The translations under genes were made by a program, and so were the position numbers. Source: an uncultured SAR116 cluster alpha proteobacterium (GTDB lineage Bacteria; Pseudomonadota; Alphaproteobacteria; Puniceispirillales; Marisalimonadaceae). Taken from it: a stretch of 64,000 nucleotides of DNA. Below, one piece after another: positions 17,211-27,448 of this stretch (positions are counted from its first letter, which is position 1; the number at the start of each line of letters is the position of its first letter). The stretch is from contig CACJFI010000001.1 in the NCBI GenBank assembly GCA_902592615.1, positions 62,001 to 126,000 on the forward strand, given 5' to 3'. Below the pieces are notes generated by a model, which ran no database searches, was not told the DNA's origin, and saw nothing but the letters and a program-made list of their open reading frames with translations.

Positions 17211-19742
17211 ATGTTTGTAGAAACTTTTAAAAACTTAACTTTATCTTTTAGAGAATTACGTGGATCATTTAATGAATTTAAAATTGTTGTTGCTTCTATA
17301 TTTTTAGGCGTATTTATTATTACTGCTGTAGGCAGTATCTCTGAAAATCTTAAATCTGAAATCAAGAATAAAAGAGCAGAAATGTTGGGGGGTAATTTTG
17401 AATTATCAACTACTTATCAAGAATTTCCAAATAATATTAAAAGTTGGTTAGAAAAAAATGGAAAGACCACTCATTTAATTGAGTTAAGAACTATGCTTTC
17501 TTATAACTCTCAATCTATACTAAAGCGCCGTATTGTAGAATTAAAAGCCGTAGACAATAACTACCCCTTAGTTGGAAAAGTTCTAACATCCCCTTATCAG
17601 AAAGTTAAGTTGTCTTTAGGAACAAAAAATAATGAAAAAAAGATCTTTATTGATAAATCTTTAAAAGGTCAACTTGGCATTGATGTTGGTGATTTTGTCT
17701 ATTTAGGCGAATCAAAATTTAAAATTAGTGGAATAATAGAAAAAGAACCGGATCGAATGTTTTCTTTTGCTACGTTTGGACCAAGAGTTCTACTTTCTAC
17801 AGAAGCCCTAAAAGAGACAGGTCTAATAAAAGCTGGATCACTAATTAAATACAAAACAAAATTCATTCCAAATAATGAAAATAAAATTAACTTAGCTTTT
17901 TTAAACGATTTAGTAGAAGGAACGAATGTTTCGGTAAGGAGTATCGAAAATACTACAAATAATTTTAATAATTTTGTTGATAGAACCTCAATATTCATTT
18001 CCTTAGTAGGTTTGATAACGCTTTTGATTTCTGGTGTGGGAATTTCGAACGGAGTTAAAGGTTACATAATTAAGAAAACTAAAAATATAGCTATAATGAA
18101 ATCATTAGGAGCAAAAAATTCAAAAATATTAAATATATATCTTAATCAAATTTTTATGATTTTTTTAGTAAGTATTATTCCAGCCATAATGCTGGGAGTA
18201 TCAATTCCATATTTTCTTTCACCAATTATAAATCAGGAACTTTTTAATAAATTTGAACCGTCAATTTTTATGCACCCAATTTTAATTAGTTTCTTATACG
18301 GATTAACTACATGTATTTTATTTACTATTTTACCTCTTTTAAAAACTTATAAAATTAAGCCAATAGAGTTAATACGAAATTCTTCTGAAAACTCATTGAA
18401 TGAAACAACTTACAAAATAAAAACTGTAATCTTTATTTTAATATCTATTTTGTGTGTTTTAACAATGAATTTAATAAACGATAAAAAATTATCATTTTAT
18501 ATTTTGATATCAATGACATTATCTTTTGTTCTTATTTATGGACTAACAAATTTAAAATTTTATATTTTGTCAAAAATTAAATTCAAATTAGGAACAACAT
18601 TTGAATACATCAGAAAAGCAATTACTAAAAGTAATTCATTTGCAAGATCAATAGTAATTTCTTTTAGCATAGGATTATCACTTTTAATTACCTTGAATAT
18701 AATTGAATCAAGTCTTGATAAAAGAATTACTGATGCAATAAATCAACAAGCCCCTAGCCACTTCTTAATTGACATACAGCCTCAGCAAATCGAAAAAATT
18801 AAAACAACAGCATTGTCAATTTTAGGTGATAATAATTTCAATTCACAACCTATGTTAAGAGGGCGCATTACTGATATTAACAACCAATCAGTTCAAGGTC
18901 TAAAAGTAGCTAAAGAAGTTGAATGGGTCTTAAGAAGAGATAGAGCATTTTCTTGGAGTAATGAAATGCCTAATAATACTAAATTAATTTCTGGTGAGTG
19001 GTGGCCTGAAAACTATGACGGACCTCTTTTAGTTTCAATTGGTGATAAAATTGCAAAAGGTTTGAATTTAAGTATTGGAGACAAAATTAAATTTAATATT
19101 CTTGGGAGAAACTTTGAGGCACAAATTTTCAATACAAGGGAAATTATTTGGGAGAATATGGATATAAATTTTATATTTATATTGAGTAATAGTAATATCG
19201 AAAACGCTCCTCATTCATGGATTGCAACTACAAAAAATATTGGACAAAATTTAAATAATAATTTCGTTGAAAAAATAGTTTCTGAATTTTCAAATATTTC
19301 CTCTATTTCTATTGAAGAAAGTTATAAATCTATTAAGTCTATTTTAAATTTATTAATAATTATTATTAATTCTATAGCATTAGTAACTCTTTTTTCTGGA
19401 ATAATAGTCTTAGCAGGTATAATTGATGTTGGTAAAAAAGATAAATTATATGAAGTTGCCATTTTAAAAATACTTGGTGCCACCCCAAAAAGAGTTGCGT
19501 ATCTTTGGTTTAAAGAATACTTCATAATAGGATTAGTCTCGTCAATTGTTTCTTTAATTATCGGATTTTTAGTAAGTTATGTATTGCTAAATTATATCTT
19601 CAATATTGAAATATATTTTGATTCTAAAATGATTTTTGTTTTGTCTTTATTAGTCCCATTTTTAGTTACCACATTTAGTTTATTAAGAATGATTGGTTTG
19701 ATTATGGCAAAGCCTTTGGTTGTTTTAAAGTCTTATTTCTAA
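17211..19742 (+). CDS. ybbP: FtsX-like ABC permease, YbbP type
   Basis: An 843-residue membrane protein, close to the length of the YbbP family (about 800). It has one N-terminal membrane helix, a periplasmic domain (about residues 50-250), three helices with the FtsX signature (ISNGVKGYIIKKTKNIAIMKSLGA), a central membrane pair, a second periplasmic domain, and a C-terminal FtsX triple (DVGKKDKLYEVAILKILGA). It pairs with the preceding ATPase. The substrate is unknown; the family has been linked to lipoprotein, lipid or toxin handling at the envelope. Confidence 0.9.
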   Translation: MFVETFKNLTLSFRELRGSFNEFKIVVASIFLGVFIITAVGSISENLKSEIKNKRAEMLGGNFELSTTYQEFPNNIKSWLEKNGKTTHLIELRTMLSYNSQSILKRRIVELKAVDNNYPLVGKVLTSPYQKVKLSLGTKNNEKKIFIDKSLKGQLGIDVGDFVYLGESKFKISGIIEKEPDRMFSFATFGPRVLLSTEALKETGLIKAGSLIKYKTKFIPNNENKINLAFLNDLVEGTNVSVRSIENTTNNFNNFVDRTSIFISLVGLITLLISGVGISNGVKGYIIKKTKNIAIMKSLGAKNSKILNIYLNQIFMIFLVSIIPAIMLGVSIPYFLSPIINQELFNKFEPSIFMHPILISFLYGLTTCILFTILPLLKTYKIKPIELIRNSSENSLNETTYKIKTVIFILISILCVLTMNLINDKKLSFYILISMTLSFVLIYGLTNLKFYILSKIKFKLGTTFEYIRKAITKSNSFARSIVISFSIGLSLLITLNIIESSLDKRITDAINQQAPSHFLIDIQPQQIEKIKTTALSILGDNNFNSQPMLRGRITDINNQSVQGLKVAKEVEWVLRRDRAFSWSNEMPNNTKLISGEWWPENYDGPLLVSIGDKIAKGLNLSIGDKIKFNILGRNFEAQIFNTREIIWENMDINFIFILSNSNIENAPHSWIATTKNIGQNLNNNFVEKIVSEFSNISSISIEESYKSIKSILNLLIIIINSIALVTLFSGIIVLAGIIDVGKKDKLYEVAILKILGATPKRVAYLWFKEYFIIGLVSSIVSLIIGFLVSYVLLNYIFNIEIYFDSKMIFVLSLLVPFLVTTFSLLRMIGLIMAKPLVVLKSYF

Positions 19743-19896
19743 AACTCTTTTATTAATTAGATTCTTGTAATTTTTATTTAATCAACTAGCATTGTTTTAT
19801 AAATCTTATAACAAAGTTAACAGTTATGCTTGAAGATAAAAGAGTTTTTTTAAGTTAGTTTTTTACATTGAAAAAATACTAATCAAATATGTGGGG

Positions 19897-20667
19897 ATGA
19901 TTTTGTTATCAAAATTACAGTTAAAGCAATATGAAAATGACGGTTATGTTATACCTGACTTTAACATGCCTGAAGTTTTGTTAAAAAAAATTGAAAAAAG
20001 ACATGATAAATTATTAAAAAAATACCCACAATTTAAAAATTATTGTCCTGCGATCTTACATTACGATGAGAGTTTTTTAGAATTTTGTAAAAATGAAATT
20101 ATTTTGAATTATGTTGAACAAATTTTAGGTTCTGATTTTGCATTATGGAATTCAAGTTTTTTTGCTAAACCTGCAATCAATGGCCATGCAACTCCGTGGC
20201 ATCAAGACGGACAATATTGGCCCATTAGACCGTTAGCCACATGCACTGTTTGGTTGGCAATTGATGACGCTAATGAAGAAAATGGATGTTTGCGTTTTAT
20301 TAAAGGCTCACATAAAGAGAAAAAACTCAAAAATCATAATATTAACAGTAATAAAAATTTAACTTTAAATCAGGAACTTGATGAAAGTGAATATAATGAA
20401 AAAGATGCAATTAATTTGATACTTAAAAGAGGACAGATTTCATTACATGATGTTTATTTAGTACATGGATCTGAAGCAAATAATTCTTCAATGGCTAGAA
20501 GAGCTATTACAATGCGCTTTATGCCAACATCAAGTGTTTTTGACCATCAAATGGTAAAAGATAAAAATTTATTTTCTAAATTAAATGCCAGCAAATATAA
20601 AGATAGAAAAATATATCATATGAGAGGCAGAGATATTTCTGGAAAAAATAAGCTAACATATATTTAA
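19897..20667 (+). CDS. phytanoyl-CoA dioxygenase (PhyH) family protein
   Basis: About 256 residues. Iron ligands are in PWHQDGQYWP (H102, D104), the distal His is in VHGSEANNS, and the putative 2OG Arg is in RRAITMRF. The start is uncertain: GTG 19891, ATG 19897 or TTG 19903. TTG is spaced 6 bases from the GGGGA ribosome-binding site and would give the family's usual opening LSKxQxxxYExDGY. It is closely similar to the PhyH protein at 21899, and both flank a thiolase gene with 22-24 base gaps, so all three probably act in one pathway. Confidence 0.88.
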   Translation: MILLSKLQLKQYENDGYVIPDFNMPEVLLKKIEKRHDKLLKKYPQFKNYCPAILHYDESFLEFCKNEIILNYVEQILGSDFALWNSSFFAKPAINGHATPWHQDGQYWPIRPLATCTVWLAIDDANEENGCLRFIKGSHKEKKLKNHNINSNKNLTLNQELDESEYNEKDAINLILKRGQISLHDVYLVHGSEANNSSMARRAITMRFMPTSSVFDHQMVKDKNLFSKLNASKYKDRKIYHMRGRDISGKNKLTYI

Positions 20668-20689
20668 CAGATGACAAAAAGGGGATTTT

Positions 20690-21874
20690 ATGGATCAAGC
20701 TGTAATTTTATCAACTGCTAGAACGCCTATTGGAAAAGCATACAGAGGTGCATTTAATGACACAGACGCTCCTACATTAGCTAGTTTTTCTATAAAAGCA
20801 TCAATAGAAAAAACTGGACTGGATCCATCAGAAATAGAAGATGTTATTTTAGGAGCTGCAGTTCAGCAAGGTAGTCAAGGATATAACATTGGAAGATTGG
20901 CAGCGATCAATTCTAACTTACCTGTTAACGTCCCAGGTATGAGTGTTGATAGACAATGTGCTTCTGGTCTTATGGCTATTGCAATAGGTGCAAAACAGAT
21001 AGCTTGCAAAGAAATGGATATTGTCGTTGGTGGAGGAGTTGAATCGATTTCACTAGTTCAAAATGAGTTTTCAAATAAATATAAATCTCAAGATAAGTTA
21101 TTAATAAAAAATAAGCCTGACATATATATGAGTATGATTGATACTGCTGAAGTTGTAGCTAAACGATATAATATTAGCAGAGAACAACAAGATGAATATG
21201 CATTACAAAGTCAACAAAGAACATATAATGCTCAGAACAATGGTTATTTTAATGATGAAATTATCCCTGTTAAAACAACCAAAGCATTAAAAAATATAGA
21301 AAACAATCAAATATCTTATGAAGAAGTAGAAATAATTAAAGACGAATGTAACAGACCTAGTACAGATATTGAGGGTCTAAGAAATTTAAAGCCAGTAATG
21401 GGCGAAAACTCATTTATAACTGCAGGAAATGCTAGCCAACTATCAGATGGATCTTCATCATCTGTATTGATGTCTTTGAAACTTGCAGAGAAAAGAAATT
21501 TAAATCCTATTGGTATATGTCACGGGATAGCTGTTGCTGGATGCGAACCTGATGAGATGGGTATAGGTCCTGTTTACGCTATACCAAAACTATTAAAGCA
21601 AAATAATTTAAAAATGGATGATATAGGATTATGGGAATTAAACGAAGCTTTTGCAGTACAGGTAATTTATTGTAGGGATAAATTAGGAATTCCAAATGAA
21701 AACTTAAATGTTAATGGAGGCTCCATATCTATTGGTCATCCATATGGAATGAGTGGGGCAAGGTTAGTTGGCCATGCATTAATGGAAGGCAAAAGAAGAA
21801 AAATTAAATATGCTGTGGTTACAATGTGTATTGGAGGAGGACAAGGCGCAGCTGGTTTATTTGAAGTGTTATAA
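20690..21874 (+). CDS. thiolase (acetyl-CoA acetyltransferase family)
   Basis: A 394-residue thiolase of full family length. The acyl-accepting Cys90 lies in [11 protein letters not shown]. The C-terminal catalytic motifs are [23 protein letters not shown] (His) and [10 protein letters not shown] (second Cys). It forms or cleaves 3-oxoacyl-CoA. Placed between two PhyH oxygenases, it suggests side-chain shortening after alpha- or beta-hydroxylation of an acyl-CoA rather than polyhydroxybutyrate synthesis; that is an inference. Confidence 0.94.
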   Translation: MDQAVILSTARTPIGKAYRGAFNDTDAPTLASFSIKASIEKTGLDPSEIEDVILGAAVQQGSQGYNIGRLAAINSNLPVNVPGMSVDRQCASGLMAIAIGAKQIACKEMDIVVGGGVESISLVQNEFSNKYKSQDKLLIKNKPDIYMSMIDTAEVVAKRYNISREQQDEYALQSQQRTYNAQNNGYFNDEIIPVKTTKALKNIENNQISYEEVEIIKDECNRPSTDIEGLRNLKPVMGENSFITAGNASQLSDGSSSSVLMSLKLAEKRNLNPIGICHGIAVAGCEPDEMGIGPVYAIPKLLKQNNLKMDDIGLWELNEAFAVQVIYCRDKLGIPNENLNVNGGSISIGHPYGMSGARLVGHALMEGKRRKIKYAVVTMCIGGGQGAAGLFEVL

Positions 21875-21898
21875 AATTTTAGTTGATATGAGGTTTTT

Positions 21899-22714
21899 AT
21901 GTTTAAGATTTCTAATGAAGTAAGAAGACTAACAAACAAAGAGAAGGACAAATATTCTAAAGATGGGTATTTGACTGGTTTACCAGTTTTTGATGAAGAA
22001 GCAAAGGATGATTTAAACGATTTATTTGTTTCTTTAAGTTCTCGATTAAGTAGTAACATTGACATCAATCAAACAAATATGTGGCACAAAGCAAGTTTAA
22101 AATTTTATAATTTATGCAGAACTCCAGCAATTCTTGATTATGTAGAAGATCTATTGGGTCCAAATTTTTTTCAATGGGGAGGTCAATTTTTTTTAAAAGA
22201 ACCAAAAGATGGTTCAGTAGTACCTTGGCATCAAGATGCTCAATATTGGCCATTATCGCCAGCTAAATCAATAACCGTTTGGTTGGCATTATACGATACT
22301 GATGAAGAAAATGCTGCTATGAAGGTTGTAAAAGGCAGTCACAAACAAGGAATGTTTAAACACCATACTAACAAGGCTAGTAATTTAGTGCTTGATCAAG
22401 AGGTTTCTTATAATCAAATTAAGAAAGATGACATAATTTCATTGAATTTAAAGGCAGGTGAGATTTCACTACATGATGATGGTTTGCTTCATGGTTCTGA
22501 AGCAAATCATTCTGACAGAAGGCGTTGTGGAATAACTATGAGATTTGCGCCTGTGAACGTGAAAGCAGATTTGTCAATCTGGCCACATTTTGAAACACAG
22601 CTAGCCAGAGGTGTTGATGACTTTAAACATAACCCAATTGCAGAAATTCCTAGAGGTGAGGGTACTCCAATAAAAAAGTTTCAATACTCAAGTGAATTTT
22701 CAAATCAATGGTGA
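21899..22714 (+). CDS. phytanoyl-CoA dioxygenase (PhyH) family protein
   Basis: A 271-residue Fe(II)/2OG oxygenase. Ligands are H111 and D113 in PWHQDAQYWPL, and distal H198 in LLHGSEANHS, followed by the Arg-rich RRRCGITMRF. The region SITVWLALYDTDEENAAM matches the paralogue at 19897 (CTVWLAIDDANEENG). The pair probably arose by duplication and may act on related substrates. It is the last gene of the PhyH-thiolase-PhyH run; a decayed region follows. Confidence 0.92.
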   Translation: MFKISNEVRRLTNKEKDKYSKDGYLTGLPVFDEEAKDDLNDLFVSLSSRLSSNIDINQTNMWHKASLKFYNLCRTPAILDYVEDLLGPNFFQWGGQFFLKEPKDGSVVPWHQDAQYWPLSPAKSITVWLALYDTDEENAAMKVVKGSHKQGMFKHHTNKASNLVLDQEVSYNQIKKDDIISLNLKAGEISLHDDGLLHGSEANHSDRRRCGITMRFAPVNVKADLSIWPHFETQLARGVDDFKHNPIAEIPRGEGTPIKKFQYSSEFSNQW

Positions 22715-22795
22715 ATTAATTGATTTATATCTTTTTTATAACTCTTGAGTGAAGTTTTTTCAGTAACTACCTACTTTCAAATAAAAGGGTAATTT

Positions 22796-23396
22796 TTATT
22801 TTAACGCATCATCAGATCCTTTGCCCTTAAATGATCCTTTATTACTAATATAAGAATTTTGTTTTATAATATTATTTTGGTTTATTAAATCATCTGACTG
22901 AATGTTATTTTTATAAATTATTGTTGTATTCTGCATTTCATTAAGATTTGAATTACTAACATTTAATTTATTTTGATTTTGGCATCTTTTATTTAAAATT
23001 TTATTTACATTACCTTGAATTTTTTTAATTTTCTCTGCTCTAAAGCATTCCCATTCATCGACTGGGTCAGTTTCATCCCATTTTTAATAAGAATTTTTAA
23101 ATTTTGGTTAAAAATTACATATTTTGGATAAGCATATTCCATATATTAATATGTTCTTGCTATATCACCACGTATTTTAGGAGCAGGTTCAACTTTTTTA
23201 TTTTTTATCTCTACATCACATTTACCAAATTCTCTAACTTCTCCGTCGATCTCTACAATTTGGTAATTACGCCTTAATCCATTAACTTCACCAATAACTG
23301 GTTGAAGGTTATATAGGTCAGCTTGCATAAATCTATATAATTCATGAACCTTTTCAGTACATTTTCTACCTTTAAACTTTTTCCCTTTAGTATTAG
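22796..23396 (-). pseudogene. endonuclease I family gene, decayed
   Basis: Minus-strand fragments match endonuclease I (EndA/NucM type, normally secreted). In one frame come KGRKCTEKVHELYRFMQADL and then YNLQPVIGEVNG and IRGDIARTY, after which a TAA interrupts at about 23147. The same frame goes on as YMEYAYPKYVIFNQN. The frame then shifts near 23080 to KWDETDPVDEWECF and AEKIKKIQGN, and ends in a long low-complexity Asn/Lys tail. The 5' half with the His-metal active site is absent. One nonsense change, one frameshift and a 5' deletion make it non-functional. Confidence 0.8.
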
Positions 23397-23550
23397 TAAG
23401 GAGTTTGATATTAAAATTATAGATTGGTTAAAGCGTGTTGATAAAGAAAAGTTTTTACTAGAAACAACCATTAAGAGGACAAAAGCCCTTGGTTATGGTT
23501 ATACAATTAACGGCATTAAAAATGTTAAATTAATTGAAAATAAAATTTAA
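23396..23550 (+). other. unidentified C-terminal coding fragment
   Basis: The plus-strand frame ending at 23550 reads like protein only in its last 50 or so residues (IIDWLKRVDKEKFLLETTIK, then ALGYGYTINGIKNVKL). Its upstream part is antisense to the endonuclease pseudogene. It is probably the tail of another gene left at the rearrangement joint, or a short gene with a non-standard start. No family is recognised. Confidence 0.35.
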
Positions 23551-23575
23551 ATTATAAAAAAAGAGGAGGTAATAT

Positions 23576-24424
23576 ATGAACAAATTAGATGTAATGAATA
23601 ATAGTTTTAATATTAAACCTTTTGCACCAAATTTAGGAGCAATTATAACTAATGTAGATTTATCTAATGATCTAAATGATGCAGAGCTTAAAGACATAAG
23701 AGATGCTTTTCACAAGTTTCAAGTTTTATTTTTTCAAAATCAATCTGAAATTTCACCAGAAAATCATATAAAGTTAGGTAGATACTTTGGAGATTTACAT
23801 ATCCATCCCGCAGCCCCTAAAATGAAAAATTACCCTCAAATTTTTGAAATAAATACTGATAAAAATAGTAAGATAGCTAATGGAGCAGAAGACTTCCATT
23901 CTGATGTTTCTTGTGACATGGAACCACCTTTGGGAACGATGCTCCAACTTCATATTCTTCCTGAATGCGGTGGAGACACAATGTTTGCAAATATGTATAT
24001 GGCTTATGAAGCTCTAAGTAATCCAATGCAAAAGTTTTTAAGTGATCTTAAAGCTTTCCATGAATCAGAACATTTTTATAGAGGTAGGTATAAAACTGAA
24101 AGTAATGATGAAAGTAAAACAGAATATCCTTCAGCAATTCATCCTGTTATAAGAACACACCCAGAAACAGGTAAAAAAGCTATATTTGTTAATAAATTTT
24201 TTACTACGCGCATTGTAGGTCTTGAGCCTCAAGAGAGTAAATTTATATTAGACTTCTTATTCAGTCATATTGAGAAAACAGAGTTTCAGATCCGCTATAG
24301 ATGGAATAAAAATGATATGGCATTTTGGGACAATAGATGTACGTTACATAAAGCAATTTGGGATTATTTTCCCAATAAAAGGAAAGGAAGAAGGGTTACA
24401 ATTAAAGGCGACAAACCATTTTAA
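23576..24424 (+). CDS. TauD/TfdA family dioxygenase
   Basis: A 282-residue Fe(II)/2OG oxygenase. The facial triad is H108 and D110 in EDFHSDVS, with the distal His in CTLHKAIWDYFP near the C-terminus and the 2OG-binding Arg in the RRVTIKGD segment. A strong ribosome-binding site (GAGGAGGT, 7 bases before ATG) fixes the start. TauD-type enzymes cleave taurine, alkyl sulfates, or aryloxy acids by hydroxylation next to the heteroatom. It is the first gene of a block with CaiB, sulfatase, TauD and CaiB. Confidence 0.93.
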   Translation: MNKLDVMNNSFNIKPFAPNLGAIITNVDLSNDLNDAELKDIRDAFHKFQVLFFQNQSEISPENHIKLGRYFGDLHIHPAAPKMKNYPQIFEINTDKNSKIANGAEDFHSDVSCDMEPPLGTMLQLHILPECGGDTMFANMYMAYEALSNPMQKFLSDLKAFHESEHFYRGRYKTESNDESKTEYPSAIHPVIRTHPETGKKAIFVNKFFTTRIVGLEPQESKFILDFLFSHIEKTEFQIRYRWNKNDMAFWDNRCTLHKAIWDYFPNKRKGRRVTIKGDKPF

Positions 24425-24474
24425 AACTTTTTATAATTTTTTTGTTGCGTAATTAATTTATTACCTAAAAAGTG

Positions 24475-25683
24475 ATGTTTAAACCTCTTGAAGGCATACA
24501 AGTACTAGACTTTACTCATGTATTAGCGGGGCCAGCATGTTCTTATTATCTAGCCCTCTTAGGGGCTAATGTAATTAAAGTAGAATCCGTTTTTAAAGGT
24601 GATGCAATGAGGCATAGGGGAGGTACTTACGAAGAGGGAAATTTAATTGGAATGAGTACTCCTTATCTTACTCAAGCTTCTGGTAAAAGATCAATTGCGA
24701 TTGACATTAGCAAAAAAGAAGGTTTTGAAATTTTTGAAAAACTTTTAAAAATCTCTGACGTTCTAGTAGAAAATCATTTGCCAATAACATTAGATAAACT
24801 TGGCTTAACTCCAGATTACTTTAACAAAATTAATAATAAACTTATTCATTGTTCTCTTACGGGCTATGGAAGAAATGGAGATAAAGAAAACGTACCAGCA
24901 TATGATGTAAATATCCAAGCAATAAGTGGTCTAATGAATTTAACTGGTTTTGAAGAGCAAGGACCAATTAGAACAGGTGCACCAATTATAGATTATGGAG
25001 TTGCTTTAGCAGCTAGTTTTGCAATTTCCAGTGCTCTTTTTAAAAGATCACAAACTGGTAAAGGAAGTTTTATTGATGTGTCTATGTTAGAAACTGCATA
25101 TACACTTATGAGTTCCACAGTTGTTGATTATTTATTTACAGGTAATGAACCTAAGCAAAGAGGTAATGCTGCCAATAGTAAAAGTCCAGCTGCTGGAAGT
25201 TTTGTTTGCAAAGAAGGTTTAATTTCCCTTGGAATTAATGAAGAACATCAGTTTTTTGCCTTAGCTAAAATGTTAAAAAAAGAGAAATGGCTAGTTGACG
25301 AGAGATTTTCAAATAAAAATAATCGAAAAAAAAATAAAAATTTACTTATTCGAGAGCTTCAAGAAATATTAAAAACTAAAACTGCTGAAGAATGGGAAGT
25401 GCTAGCTATCAAGTTTAAAGTTCCAGCAGCTAGAGTGTTGTCACTAAAAGAAAGCCTGAACTTGAAACAAAATTTCTCTCGAAATTTTATTCATGAATTT
25501 GATAATAATGACCTTAAAGTTCTTACCTTACCTTTTAGATATAATAACCAAAAAAATCATCCACCAACTTCCCCTCCAAGTAAGTTAGGACAAAATACTC
25601 TTGAAATTTTAAAAGAATTAGGTTTTGAAAATAAACAAATCAAATTCTTAAAAAAAAATAATGTAGTTTTTTGTGAGGACTAG
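24475..25683 (+). CDS. CaiB/BaiF (class III) CoA-transferase
   Basis: A 402-residue class III CoA-transferase. ATG 24475 is chosen over GTG 24472 because it gives MFKPLEGIQVLD, matching the paralogue at 28530. The catalytic Asp is D144 in VPAYDVNIQA. The conserved opening LAGPACSYYLALLGANVIKVE and the mid-protein GSFIDVSMLE match the family. It moves CoA between an acyl-CoA donor (often succinyl-CoA) and a carboxylate or carnitine-like acceptor. It probably activates a product of the neighbouring oxygenase or sulfatase. Confidence 0.93.
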   Translation: MFKPLEGIQVLDFTHVLAGPACSYYLALLGANVIKVESVFKGDAMRHRGGTYEEGNLIGMSTPYLTQASGKRSIAIDISKKEGFEIFEKLLKISDVLVENHLPITLDKLGLTPDYFNKINNKLIHCSLTGYGRNGDKENVPAYDVNIQAISGLMNLTGFEEQGPIRTGAPIIDYGVALAASFAISSALFKRSQTGKGSFIDVSMLETAYTLMSSTVVDYLFTGNEPKQRGNAANSKSPAAGSFVCKEGLISLGINEEHQFFALAKMLKKEKWLVDERFSNKNNRKKNKNLLIRELQEILKTKTAEEWEVLAIKFKVPAARVLSLKESLNLKQNFSRNFIHEFDNNDLKVLTLPFRYNNQKNHPPTSPPSKLGQNTLEILKELGFENKQIKFLKKNNVVFCED

Positions 25684-25879
25684 TAATCTGTTAAATTTTG
25701 TGATCATTTAGCCTATTTTTAACCAATTTCTAGTGATAAGTTTCATTATTATTTTTATTGAATTAAACTTATTAACTTATAACTAATATTTGCATAAATT
25801 ATTTTTATATGGCTAAAAATATTTTTCATTTTATTAATAATTTCTTGGTTATTATCATACTTAAAAAAAAGAGGATAAA

Positions 25880-27418
25880 ATGTCAAAAAAACCAAATATT
25901 ATATTTATTACGTCAGATCAACAACGAGCAGATTGTTACGGTTTTGCTGGTCGTAATATTTTAACTCCACATTTAGATAAATTAGCAAATACAGGCAGTC
26001 GTTTTGACTCATGTATTACTCCAAATTTGGTTTGTCAGCCATCTAGAGCCTCAATTCTAACAGGTCAATTACCTTTTACGCACGGTGTGTGTGACAATGG
26101 CATTGATTTACAGCCTGAGATAGCTGAGCTTGGATTTGCAGAACAATTGAATAAAGTAGGTTATAAAACCTCATTTATTGGTAAAGCTCATTTTGCTACA
26201 TCTTCAACTTTTGAACCTACAGGTACACCAGAATGCAAGCATAGTTCAACAAAGTTTGGTTCTGAATGGTATGGTCCTTACATGGGCTTTAAGCACGTTG
26301 AACTCATGACATTAGGTCACTGGTATAAAGAAAAAGGACCTACTCTTCCGCCAGAAGGTCAACATTTTGAACGTTTTGTATTTGAAGAGGCTGGTGGACC
26401 AGAGATTTTTGATATTTGGCATAAACCAGCTAAACCAGGTTATGGCGCCGCTCAAACTTGGCATTCTTCTTTACCAGTAGCATTGCATTCAAGCACGTGG
26501 TGTGGTGATAGAGCGATTTCATTTTTAAATAATCAAAATAAAGATGAGCCCTTTTGTTCTTGGGTGTCTTTTCCTGATCCTCATCATCCTTTTGATTGTC
26601 CTACCCCTTGGAGTACAATGTATAATTTAGATGACGTCGATTTACCTACAGAGGGACAAAAGGATCTAGACAATAGACCTTGGTGGCATAAAGCTTCTTT
26701 AGAAAGTGAACCAAATCTTGCTGATCCCCAACTTAAATTTTTCAGAGCTAAGCTTTCTCGTTCAGTAGATCAAACTGAAAAACAATTAAGGGAAATGACA
26801 GCAAATTATTTTGGCATGATTTCATTAATAGATCATAATGTAGGTAGAATTATTTTAGAATTGAAAAGATTAGGTATGGATAAAAATACTATTATTATTT
26901 ATTCAACTGATCATGGAGATCTCCTTGGAGATCATGGTCTATATTTAAAGGGACCAACTCCATACGAAGGTCTTTTGAGGGTTGGATTGATCGTAAATGG
27001 ACCAAATATACCTAAAAATAAAATCATTAAAGATCCTGTTTCTACTATGGATATTGCAGCAACCATTTGTGATATTGCTGGAGCAGAATTACCAGATATA
27101 GCTCAAAGTAGAAGCTTAATGCCTGTTATAAATAACAATGAGACAAGAGATGTTGCACATAGTGAGTGGAAAGTTAATGCTAGTAGGTGTGGAGTTGAAT
27201 TAGAACTTCGTACAGTAAGAACAAAGAATGCAAAACTTACAATTGAAAAAAATACTGGTGCTGGTGAAATGTATAATCTTGATTTTGACCCTAATGAGAT
27301 GACAAATATATTTGATGATGATAATTCGAGTAATCTTAAAAAAGAGTTGATGGATATGATTGAAGAAAGACCAGGAAAAGAATTATCAAATTTTGATGAA
27401 CCTGTTGGAATGGCATAA
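25880..27418 (+). CDS. Cys-type sulfatase, cytoplasmic (paralogue A1)
   Basis: A 512-residue alkaline-phosphatase-superfamily sulfatase. The formylglycine motif is C52-Q-P-S-R56 in VCQPSRASILTG. Metal ligands include D13 in ITSDQQ and the Asp-His pair in STDHGDLLGDHG (about residue 342). No signal peptide, so it acts in the cytoplasm. It needs a formylglycine-generating enzyme, and none is in the window. It has the same length as the sulfatase at 56195 and shares long stretches with it (WYGPYMGF, MISLIDHNVGRI), so the two are paralogues. The substrate could be an alkyl or aryl sulfate, or a phosphonate monoester. Confidence 0.93.
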   Translation: MSKKPNIIFITSDQQRADCYGFAGRNILTPHLDKLANTGSRFDSCITPNLVCQPSRASILTGQLPFTHGVCDNGIDLQPEIAELGFAEQLNKVGYKTSFIGKAHFATSSTFEPTGTPECKHSSTKFGSEWYGPYMGFKHVELMTLGHWYKEKGPTLPPEGQHFERFVFEEAGGPEIFDIWHKPAKPGYGAAQTWHSSLPVALHSSTWCGDRAISFLNNQNKDEPFCSWVSFPDPHHPFDCPTPWSTMYNLDDVDLPTEGQKDLDNRPWWHKASLESEPNLADPQLKFFRAKLSRSVDQTEKQLREMTANYFGMISLIDHNVGRIILELKRLGMDKNTIIIYSTDHGDLLGDHGLYLKGPTPYEGLLRVGLIVNGPNIPKNKIIKDPVSTMDIAATICDIAGAELPDIAQSRSLMPVINNNETRDVAHSEWKVNASRCGVELELRTVRTKNAKLTIEKNTGAGEMYNLDFDPNEMTNIFDDDNSSNLKKELMDMIEERPGKELSNFDEPVGMA

Positions 27419-27448
27419 ATTGTAATTAAAGAGGAAATTCTTGTAATT

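Noticed and set aside
23146-23471. Two minus-strand frames as separate small genes
   Set aside because: The first is a piece of the endonuclease I pseudogene; the second is in a different frame from the recognisable endonuclease residues and has no support.
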